A stretch of DNA of 64,000 nt, from contig NZ_BMMH01000010.1 in NCBI RefSeq assembly GCF_014645735.1, positions 124,001 to 188,000 of the forward strand, written 5' to 3'. The stretch comes from Nocardia jinanensis (lineage in GTDB: Bacteria; Actinomycetota; Actinomycetes; Mycobacteriales; Mycobacteriaceae). Of this stretch, positions 18,239 to 25,118 are shown piece after piece. How positions within the stretch are numbered: the first letter of the stretch is position 1; each line of letters begins with the position of its first letter. The position numbers were made by a program, and so were the translations under genes. The notes below the pieces were generated by a model. That model did not search any database, was not told the DNA's origin, and saw only the letters and a list, made by a program, of their open reading frames with translations.

Positions 18239-18276
18239 CGGAGGAGGCCCGGGTCCACGGACCCGGGCCTCCTCCG
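18239..18276 (+). terminator. Strong hairpin after jag
   Basis: Bases 18239-18256 and 18259-18276 are perfect 18-bp inverted repeats around two bases, 37 bases after the jag stop. It marks the end of the rpmH-to-jag transcript and separates it from rsmG. Confidence 0.85.
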
Positions 18277-18373
18277 TATCCGGTGGCCGGACATCGTCGT
18301 CGCGCCGCGGCTACGGTTGTAGGTCGGTAGCGGATGATTCCATGCAGACAATTCGCCACGACCATATAGAAGG

Positions 18374-19120
18374 GTGTTTCACGTGAAACCTGATCTCGGC
18401 GATACGGAGGCCGGACCACCGGAATCGCTGCCACCGGCCGAAGCGGAGATGGTATTCGGTGAGCGGTTGGAGTTGGCACGTGAGTACTGGACGGCCCTCG
18501 CCACAGCAGGCGTCGAGCGTGGACTGATCGGGCCCCGGGAAGTTCCGCGACTCTGGGATCGGCACATCCTCAACTGCGCGGTCGTCGGTGAACTGATCGG
18601 CGAGGGCGCATCGGTGGTCGATATCGGTAGCGGCGCCGGACTGCCCGGGATACCGCTCGCACTGGCCCGCCCGGATCTCCGCATAGTCCTCGTCGAACCT
18701 CTCTTGCGCCGGACCGTCTTCTTGAAAGAGTTCATCGACGCGGCCGGTCTCACGATCACGGTGGTTCGCGGCCGAGCCGAACAACCCGGCGTCATCCAAG
18801 AGGCCGGCGGCGCGGATGTTGTCACCTCCCGGGCGGTCGCTCCCCTGGCGCGCCTGGCCGAGTGGTCGATCCCCCTGCTCCGCGACCATGGACATATGCT
18901 CGCCCTCAAGGGCTCGAGTGTTGCCGAGGAGTTGGAGCGTGATCGCGCAGCGGTGGAGCGAGTCGGCGCCGGTAATTTCTCCGTACTGGAATGTGGGGCC
19001 GGAATAGTCACCACACCCACCGTGGTCCTGTCGGCGGAACGGCTGCGGCGCTCTGAGCGTGCGCCGAAGAAATCCGCCAGGCGCGCGGCGCGTGCGGAGC
19101 GCCGGGTCGGTCGGCCGTAG
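18374..19120 (+). CDS. rsmG: 16S rRNA (guanine-N7) methyltransferase RsmG (GidB)
   Basis: RsmG methylates 16S rRNA at G527 (E. coli numbering) using SAM; loss gives low-level streptomycin resistance. The 248-residue protein starts at GTG 18374 inside the parS site (MFHVKP). The SAM motif VVDIGSGAGLPGIPLALARP lies near residues 78-97, with LVEPLLRRTVFLKE and DVVTSRAVAPLARL as later family motifs. The C terminus is basic (APKKSARRAARAERR). In related genomes parA follows closely; here about 2.9 kb of mobile and relic DNA intervenes. Confidence 0.96.
   Translation: MFHVKPDLGDTEAGPPESLPPAEAEMVFGERLELAREYWTALATAGVERGLIGPREVPRLWDRHILNCAVVGELIGEGASVVDIGSGAGLPGIPLALARPDLRIVLVEPLLRRTVFLKEFIDAAGLTITVVRGRAEQPGVIQEAGGADVVTSRAVAPLARLAEWSIPLLRDHGHMLALKGSSVAEELERDRAAVERVGAGNFSVLECGAGIVTTPTVVLSAERLRRSERAPKKSARRAARAERRVGRP
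18375..18390. promoter_or_regulatory. Consensus parS site at the rsmG start
   Basis: TGTTTCACGTGAAACC contains the full palindromic core GTTTCACGTGAAAC (18376-18389); only the last of the 16 bases differs from the consensus. It overlaps the rsmG start codon, so residues 1-6 of RsmG (MFHVKP) are written by the parS sequence. It is the best parS match in the window and lies about 7 kb from oriC. Confidence 0.95.
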
Positions 19121-19158
19121 AGAGAAGTCCGTCCATCCGTGCTCGGTCCGGCGGTGAA

Positions 19159-19174
19159 TGTTTCACGGGAAACA
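19159..19174. promoter_or_regulatory. parS-like site, CGGG centre (site A)
   Basis: TGTTTCACGGGAAACA matches parS except for one central base (CGGG in place of CGTG). It is embedded in a longer inverted repeat with 11-bp arms, 19154-19164 and 19169-19179. It lies just after rsmG. Confidence 0.65.
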
Positions 19175-19210
19175 TTCACTTGCCGCCGACTGCGGGATGA
19201 ACGATCATCC

Positions 19211-19346
19211 GTCCCGGAGTCCCGGAGTCCCGGAGTCCCGGAGTCCCGGAGTCCCGGAGTCCCGGAGTCCCGGAGTCCCGGAGTCCCGGAGTCCCGGAGT
19301 CCCGGAGTCCCGGAGTCCCGGAGTCCCGGAGTCCCGGAGTCCCGGC
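19211..19346. repeat. 8-bp tandem array (GTCCCGGA), 17 copies
   Basis: The unit GTCCCGGA is repeated sixteen times without change from 19211 to 19338, and a seventeenth copy (19339-19346) ends in C. Because 8 is not a multiple of 3 the array reads as a 24-base coding period in any frame; this gives long but meaningless open frames on both strands. Such perfect short arrays usually vary in copy number between strains. Confidence 0.95.
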
Positions 19347-19449
19347 TGGGGCCCGTGGAGGACGGTCGGGTCGGGGTTGGGCCGATCCTGCGGATTCCTC
19401 CCCCGGCGGTCTCCCCCGGTGCCGTGGTGTTCTCGCGGCTTACCCTGCG

Positions 19450-20292
19450 GATTCCGCACCGATGGGTATCGAGGTTCCGTGCCCAGGGCCGAGCGGGGCT
19501 GCTCGATCGGTCCTCACGACCACGACGGTTACCGTCGGTGACCCCACCCGAGCTGGCAGGTGAAGTGCTGCGCCTGCGTCAGGCCGAGCGTCTCGGCCCG
19601 GCAGCGCTCGCGCTGCGCACCGGAGTCAGTGCGTCCACCGCCTCACGCCTGATCGCCCGTGCGGGTCTGCCTCGCTTGTTCGAGCTCGACCCGGTCACCG
19701 GTGTCGTGATCCGCGCATCACGGCGCACACAGTTGCGCTATGAACACCCTCGCCCCGGCGACCTGCTCCATATCGACGTCAAGAAGCTCGGGCGTATCCC
19801 TGAGGGCGGCGGCTGGCGCCTCGATGGCTACGACACGATCAACCACCGTACCGACAGGCGGGTGCGGATCGGGTTCGACTACGTCCACGTCGCCGTCGAT
19901 GACCACTCCCGGCTTGCGTTCGCCCAGATCTTGCCCGACGAGAAAGGCGGGACCTGCGCAGCGTTCCTGAACGCCGCCGCCTTGTTCTTCGCCGGTCACG
20001 GTGTCGAGGTTCGTCGCGTGATGACCGATAACGCACTGAACTATCGACGCTCCCGAGAGTTCCAGTCCACGCTCTCGGCTCTGAACGCGAAACACATCAG
20101 GACCAAACCGCATTGCCCCTGGCGGAACGGCAAAGCCGAACGGTCAACCGGACACTGCAGGAGAACTGGGCCTACCGTCACCCGTTCACCTCCAACCAGG
20201 CCCGCCACGACGCACTCGCCCCATGGCTGGAGCACTACAACTACGCTCGCCCACACACCGCCTGCGGCGGCCGCCCCCGATCACCCGACTGA
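19450..20292 (+). pseudogene. Broken IS481-type transposase
   Basis: The frame reads HRWVSRFRAQGRAGLLDRSSRP, an HTH remnant (GVSASTASRLIARAG) and a DDE integrase core: HIDVKKLG (first D), RVMTDNALNYR (second D) and NGKAER (E), spacing between the second D and E about 37. At 20144 one base is missing after the codons for NGKAER; restoring it gives FNRTLQENWAYRHPFTSNQAR and on to HTACGGRPRSPD with a stop at 20290-20292. The N-terminal HTH start is also missing. So this is an inactive remnant. Terminal inverted repeats were not recognised. Confidence 0.88.
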
Positions 20293-20319
20293 CACCAACG
20301 TCATGACCGAGTACAGCCG

Positions 20320-20333
20320 CCGGAGTCCCGGCT
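20320..20333. repeat. 14-bp direct repeat flanking the IS481 remnant
   Basis: CCGGAGTCCCGGCT at 20320-20333 is identical to 19334-19347, the last bases of the 8-bp array. The two copies bracket the transposase remnant, as if the element or a deletion/recombination event split sequence belonging to the array. It is too long for a normal IS481 target duplication. Confidence 0.7.
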
Positions 20334-20931
20334 ATCGAAGCGAAAAGGCTGCGCACCCCGTCTTCGATGCGCCCATGGCTGTCTGCCGGGTGCGGAAGCA
20401 TGGATCCGCTGAGCGCATCGCGCGGACCAGGTCTGCGCCGCGGCGGCTCGATGGCCGGAGCTCGATGGCCGGAGATTCAGGGCGGCCGGTTTCGGGAAGC
20501 GTTCGTCGTGCATCAGCCGGTACTGCGGTCGTGGATGTACTGGCGACGTAGGTCCGCTCGGGCTACCGGGCGCGCCTGTCACCGGACTTCAACGCCCCGA
20601 TCCTGAGAATCTCTCGAACGGGCGGTGCGCCGACAATCTTCGGCAGGCAGGGTGTGTGAGCCTCTTCGTGCGAGACGGGGCAGCGCCGCCGGAGTTTGCG
20701 CGCCGGCCGTGCGTATCGACGGAACACTCCCGCGCGGGTAGCGCAATGCCGATATCGGCCGGGATCCGCGCTGGTCGCGCTCATCGCGCCCGGCGGAACG
20801 GCCGATGCGAGCGAAGGTGGCCGGATCGGACTCGGTCAGAGGGGCGCAGCCGCACGGATCAGTCGGAGGTCGTCGTGGACGAAACGGTCGGCGTTGCATC
20901 GGCTCCCCCGGCACGTTTGGCGTAGTCCGCT

Positions 20932-20989
20932 CTGGCGATCAGCTCCAGCACGTCGCGTGGCACATCGAGACGATCCATTCGCGCTTCTT
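20932..20989 (-). pseudogene. dnaA-like gene fragment
   Basis: These 58 bases align with dnaA bases 13112-13170 in the same orientation with six mismatches and one gap. On the minus strand both encode ARMDRLDVP, then R or H, then DVLELIA, part of the AAA+ domain of DnaA. Similarity stops sharply on both sides. It is too short to act as a gene; it looks like a relic of a second dnaA or a captured piece. Confidence 0.75.
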
Positions 20990-21645
20990 CCCCGGTGCGG
21001 TGGTCCTGTGAGTCCCTGGTGTGGTTTGAGCTGTCGGCCCGGCGCGGCCGGCGAAGTCGGCCCCCGGTGCACTCTGTTCCGTTGCCGCCTTTGGGTGCGG
21101 CCGACGCGGGATCGGGGCTCCCTGGTGTTGCCGCCGGGATCCAGAAGTCGATGCGATCCGCGGTGAGGCCGCTGATGCGGTGGACGCGCTGGCGTTGATG
21201 GGCGGATGTGGGGCGGCCTGCGCGGGCGAGTCGTGAAATGGCGCTGCCGGTCGAGGCTACGTGGGTGTTTGCTCCCCACGCTTTTCGACTCTGTTGATGT
21301 CGTGGGCGCCGTCGACGTCCACTTGCCCGGTGTCACCCCGCCTACCTCCCGGAACGTCACTGTGACAACTGGGCTCGTAACCCGGGGTCCATGTGTAGCG
21401 TGATGGCCAGCGCGCTGACCGCCGAGGCTGGTCATTCATCGGTCTCTGCTCCTACTCCGCAAGCCGGAAATCGGCGACTCCAGACGGGATATCACGGTTC
21501 TCCGTGAAACTCATCGGGACAATGGCGAGAGGCGGTAGCGATCGTTTCGGCTCAGCCGGGTTATGGTGCGCATCCAGAGGTGGTGGCGTCATTTCTGCCC
21601 CGCGCCGACGAAGCCGCGGTGTGTACCCACTGGCCTCTTCGTGAG

Positions 21646-21683
21646 CCGCGCATCGATGTTTCACGGGAAACATCGATGCGCGG
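21646..21683. promoter_or_regulatory. parS-like site, CGGG centre, in a long palindrome (site B)
   Basis: TGTTTCACGGGAAACA at 21657-21672 sits in an inverted repeat with 17-bp perfect arms (21646-21662 and 21667-21683) around ACGG. The central base differs from the parS consensus exactly as in sites A and C. It lies about 390 bases upstream of parA. Confidence 0.65.
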
Positions 21684-21902
21684 ATCGGTTGCGACCCCAC
21701 GATTTGGGTCCGAATCCGGAAAAATTGTGCGTGTCATGGGCGCGTCGCCGCGATTCAGCTTTCTTATCACGCCTGCGGCTGGCAAGCTGTTGAGCGTCGG
21801 GCGTGAGCGTCGGTGCCACGTAAGGAATCTTGGTGTTGCGACGGCAAAGCTCCGCTCGGTCGACTGGCGGCTGAGTGTCAGCGTCGGAGGAGGTAGCTTC
21901 GC

Positions 21903-22025
21903 ATGATCACGCATGTTGCGAAGCCGTCCGGTCCGTTCGCAGACGCCGAGGTCGCCGTGGAGCGTGATTCGACTCAGTACAGCTTGTTTCGACGACACGG
22001 CGCCGACGTCCGTCACGCCACGTGA
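21903..22025 (+). CDS. Possible 40-residue small protein upstream of parA
   Basis: An ATG at 21903 follows GGAGGAGG by about nine bases, a better ribosome site than most genes here, and opens a 40-codon frame ending TGA at 22023-22025, 29 bases before parA. The peptide begins MITHVAKPSGPFADAEVAVE and is mixed polar, with no membrane helix or known family. It may be a leader peptide or small protein co-transcribed with parA, or a chance frame in relic DNA. Only conservation in relatives would settle it. Confidence 0.3.
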   Translation: MITHVAKPSGPFADAEVAVERDSTQYSLFRRHGADVRHAT

Positions 22026-22054
22026 TCTTGCAGTTCTCGCGTTAGGAGCGGTCT

Positions 22055-23062
22055 ATGTCGAGCGGTTCAGCGAATGTTTCACGGGAAACATCACGCGTAC
22101 CGGGAATGCTGGACGGCAGCAATATCGGCCCGGAAGCCTTCGGGAGTACGCCGTATGGGCATATCTCCCCTACCGAAACCCCGATCGCTGCCGAAGCGCA
22201 CCGCGCGAGCCAGCTAATGCACCCAGGAAAGGTGACAGTGCCGAAACCGCATGAGCAACGCATCATCACCGTGGCCAACCAGAAGGGCGGAGTGGGTAAG
22301 ACCACGACGACGGTGAATCTAGCCGCAGCTCTGGCGCACCAAGGGATGAAGGTGCTCGTGATCGATCTGGATCCGCAGGGTAACGCCAGTACTGCTCTCG
22401 GGGTCGAGCATCATTCCGGTGTCCCGTCCACTTACGAACTACTGATCGGCGAGATCAAGGTTCAGGATGCGATCCAGCAGAGCCCGCACAGCGATAACCT
22501 GCTCTGCATTCCGGCGACAATCGATCTGGCCGGTGCGGAGATCGAACTGGTCTCGATGGTGGCCCGGGAGGCACGGCTCAAAGGAGCTATCCAGGAAGCC
22601 AATATCGCGGGCTACGGCATCGATTACGTCCTGATCGACTGCCCACCCTCGCTCGGTCTGCTCACCATCAATGCGATGGTTGCTGCACGTGAAGTCCTGA
22701 TTCCTATCCAGTGCGAGTACTACGCCCTCGAAGGCGTGGGGCAGTTGATCCGGAATATCGGTCTTGTGCAGTCGCATCTCAACCCCGAACTCCATGTGTC
22801 GACTGTGGTGCTCACCATGTACGACGGCCGCACCAAGCTGGCGGACCAGGTCGCCGAAGAGGTTCGCAGTCACTTCGGCGATGTCGTACTGCGTTCGGTG
22901 ATCCCCCGCAGTGTGAAAGTCTCCGAGGCCCCCGGATATGGGATGACGGTCCTCGATTATGATCCGGGCTCCCGTGGTGCCTTGAGTTATCTGGATGCCG
23001 GGCGGGAGATGGCTGCACGCGGTGCGGTGAAGAAAGTCGCGTCAGCAGACGGCGCGGAGTGA
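22055..23062 (+). CDS. parA: Chromosome partitioning ATPase ParA
   Basis: ParA binds DNA non-specifically as an ATP dimer and moves ParB-parS complexes. From ATG 22055, seven bases after AGGAG, the protein has 335 residues. Residues 1-65 form a polar tail; the deviant Walker A KGGVGKT is at 77-83, followed by VIDLDPQGNAST and YVLIDCPPSLGLLTINAM. A parS-like site (22075-22090) lies inside the first codons and writes the peptide NVSRET. If an internal start were used instead, the ATPase domain would still be whole. parB follows after 73 bases (counted to GTG 23136). Confidence 0.95.
   Translation: MSSGSANVSRETSRVPGMLDGSNIGPEAFGSTPYGHISPTETPIAAEAHRASQLMHPGKVTVPKPHEQRIITVANQKGGVGKTTTTVNLAAALAHQGMKVLVIDLDPQGNASTALGVEHHSGVPSTYELLIGEIKVQDAIQQSPHSDNLLCIPATIDLAGAEIELVSMVAREARLKGAIQEANIAGYGIDYVLIDCPPSLGLLTINAMVAAREVLIPIQCEYYALEGVGQLIRNIGLVQSHLNPELHVSTVVLTMYDGRTKLADQVAEEVRSHFGDVVLRSVIPRSVKVSEAPGYGMTVLDYDPGSRGALSYLDAGREMAARGAVKKVASADGAE
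22075..22090. promoter_or_regulatory. parS-like site, CGGG centre, inside parA (site C)
   Basis: TGTTTCACGGGAAACA is identical over 16 bases to sites A and B. It lies 20 bases into the parA coding sequence. ParB bound here would cover the start of its own operon, which could give autoregulation. Confidence 0.65.
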
Positions 23063-23135
23063 ATGACGCGAAGTGAATGGATCGGGTGTGTGATCGGTCG
23101 TGGTTGTGGACGCGGGCAAGGGAAAGGGTAGGCCG

Positions 23136-24152
23136 GTGAGTCAGTCGAAAAAGGGTGGACTGGGACGCGGTCTTGCGGCATTGATCCCGACGGGACCGGC
23201 GCCGGTCGCAGCGGGATTGGGCACCGAGGCGGCCAATGCGGTGATAGGTCTGGATCCTGGGCCTCGCCCCGCGTCCACCTATCTGCATCAGGTGCCGGAG
23301 CCGGTGGAAGTGCTGGACCTGGCACCGGCGGGTGACGCGGTGTATCGAGAGATCGCGCCGGACAAGATCGAGCCGAATCCGAAGCAGCCGCGCCAGTATT
23401 TCGACGACGAGGCACTGGCCGAACTGGTGCACTCGGTCCGTGAGTTCGGGTTGATGCAACCGATCGTGGTCCGCGAGCTGGAGCCCGGTGCCGGCCGCTA
23501 TCAGTTGATCATGGGTGAGCGTCGCTGGCGGGCTTGTCAGAAGGCCGGGCTGGAGATGATTCCGGCCATCGTCCGGGAGACCAATGACGATGCCATGCTC
23601 CGGGACGCACTGCTGGAGAATATTCATCGCGTCCAGCTGAACCCCCTCGAAGAAGCGGCGGCTTATCAGCAGCTGCTGGAGGAGTTCGGCGTCACTCAGG
23701 AAGAGCTTGCGACCCGGCTGGGCCGGTCCCGGCCGGTGGTGACCAATATGATCCGGCTGCTGAAACTGCCGATTCCGGTGCAGCGCCGGGTCGCGGCAGG
23801 GGTGCTCTCCGCCGGGCATGCGCGGGCGCTGCTCGGTCTGGAAGGTGGAGCGGACGGGCAGGAAGTGCTGGCTGCTCGAATCGTCGCCGAGGGGCTTTCG
23901 GTGCGCTCCACCGAAGAAGCGGTGAAGCTGGCGAACCGCGAACAGGAACCGCTCAAACCGCCGGCACCGAAGCGGCCGCCCATCCACTCTCCCGGTCTAC
24001 AAGATGTTGCCGATCGATTGTCCACGTCGTTCGATACTCGAGTTTCGGTGAGTCTCGGTAAGCGGAAGGGCAAGATTGTGGTCGAGTTCGGATCGGTGGA
24101 CGATCTGGAACGGATCGTCGATCTGATGATGCAATCCGCACTCGAGAATTGA
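23136..24152 (+). CDS. parB: Chromosome partitioning protein ParB
   Basis: ParB binds parS and spreads as a CTP-dependent clamp. I take GTG 23136 (338 residues) because the protein then begins SQSKKGGLGRGLAALIPTGP, the usual N terminus that contacts ParA; a GTG at 23100 would add twelve residues. The N-terminal domain has the CTP-binding motif GERRWRA, preceded by LMQPIVVRE, and the HTH region LATRLGRSRPVVTNMIRLLKLP. The C-terminal dimer domain ends KGKIVVEFGSVDDLERIVDLM. It follows parA in the same operon. Confidence 0.96.
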   Translation: MSQSKKGGLGRGLAALIPTGPAPVAAGLGTEAANAVIGLDPGPRPASTYLHQVPEPVEVLDLAPAGDAVYREIAPDKIEPNPKQPRQYFDDEALAELVHSVREFGLMQPIVVRELEPGAGRYQLIMGERRWRACQKAGLEMIPAIVRETNDDAMLRDALLENIHRVQLNPLEEAAAYQQLLEEFGVTQEELATRLGRSRPVVTNMIRLLKLPIPVQRRVAAGVLSAGHARALLGLEGGADGQEVLAARIVAEGLSVRSTEEAVKLANREQEPLKPPAPKRPPIHSPGLQDVADRLSTSFDTRVSVSLGKRKGKIVVEFGSVDDLERIVDLMMQSALEN

Positions 24153-24327
24153 AAATTTGCCGCGTCGACCACGCGAACTCTCCCCCGGAGATGAAACGTC
24201 ACTGTGACATGAACGGAATCGGGGCGTCGAGCGTGACGGCGGACATCAATCGAAGATCATGGTGACGCGAAATGAGGCGGGTTCGCTTGATCGCATATTC
24301 TGGCTGTCGAGAAAACTATGATGCGGC

Positions 24328-25095
24328 GTGAGTGTAGACGAATCGGATAGCTGGAGGCTGAGCAGAGCGGTGTCGACCAGCGTCACGGGACTAACCCTGG
24401 AGAGCATCAGCCGGCTACCGGCGCATGCCCGCCGCTGTGTGTTCTGGGAAATGGATCCCGCGGTGGCCGCGGACTCCTGTGGGTTCAGCGATCCGGTATT
24501 CGAGAAAGAAGCCTGGATCTCCACGGTCATGCTCGAGTGGGGGTCGTGTGGCCAACTCGCGACAGTCGACGACAAAACCGTCGGGTGCGCTCTGTACGCA
24601 CCACCGCGGGTCGTCCCCAGGTCGGGCCTGTTCCCTACCTCGCCGGTGAGCCCCGACGCGATACTGCTCACCACACTCGGCACGGAGTACCCCGACCTGG
24701 ATGGAGATATCGCCTACCGTCTGGTGCAGGGGGTGGTCACCGATCTGATCCGGCGAGGCGTCCGGGCCCTCGAAGCATTCGGTATCCGGGGGGCCCCATC
24801 GAGTACAGCCCTCTCCGACCGACCCACCGGGACCATGCGCCTGATGGAACGGATCGGCGCGCCCGACCGCGGAGCGCGACGGTCAAGTCTGGAATGCAGT
24901 CCGCAGAACTGCATGATCGAATCCGATTTCCTGGAGGAAGTCGGATTCGAGGTGGTGGCACCGCATCATCGCTTCCCGCGGCTGCGGCTCGAACTCGACT
25001 CCGACCACGGCTGGAAGGAAGACGTCGAGCACGCTCTCGATCAGCTGCTCGCCGCCGCGTCCATGACCGTGCCGACCCGGGTGCTCACCCTGTAG
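24328..25095 (+). CDS. GNAT-like acetyltransferase (Rv3916c-like)
   Basis: The 255-residue protein lies between parB and cwlM, where mycobacteria have Rv3916c, a conserved protein of unknown role. The middle part (LATVDDKTVGCALYAPP and the following strand AILLTTLGTEYPDLDGDIAYRL) resembles a GNAT acetyl-CoA fold, and the end FLEEVGFEVVAPHHRFPRLRLEL fits the last GNAT strands. I do not see a clean acetyl-CoA signature (R/QxxGxG/A), so the enzyme class is uncertain. A short NCM segment with nearby cysteines (ECSPQNC) is conserved-looking. The start is GTG 24328; it is oriented with parB and converges with cwlM. Confidence 0.75.
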   Translation: MSVDESDSWRLSRAVSTSVTGLTLESISRLPAHARRCVFWEMDPAVAADSCGFSDPVFEKEAWISTVMLEWGSCGQLATVDDKTVGCALYAPPRVVPRSGLFPTSPVSPDAILLTTLGTEYPDLDGDIAYRLVQGVVTDLIRRGVRALEAFGIRGAPSSTALSDRPTGTMRLMERIGAPDRGARRSSLECSPQNCMIESDFLEEVGFEVVAPHHRFPRLRLELDSDHGWKEDVEHALDQLLAAASMTVPTRVLTL

Positions 25096-25118
25096 AAGCC
25101 GCGCGGCTGAGGAATTCG

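Larger units (their letters stand above)
20334..21902. other. Low-coding relic region between the IS remnant and parA
   Basis: About 1.6 kb with no gene I can support. It holds a 14-bp tandem duplication (CTCGATGGCCGGAG, 20447-20460 and 20461-20474), a dnaA-like fragment (20932-20989), and a parS-like palindrome (21646-21683). A minus-strand frame of about 130 codons ends at a TGA near 20864 and includes the dnaA-like piece, but has no clear start or family. Confidence 0.6.

Noticed and set aside
16453..18351. A long minus-strand frame opposite yidC and jag
   Set aside because: It lies opposite two well-supported genes and is an antisense artefact.
19211..19346. The 8-bp array as a coding repeat fused to the transposase
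   Set aside because: All frames through it stay open on both strands because of the repeat itself; the transposase N terminus is missing rather than extended.
20836..21435. Minus-strand frames over the relic region as real genes
   Set aside because: No start with a ribosome site, no family match; only the 58-base dnaA-like piece is recognisable.
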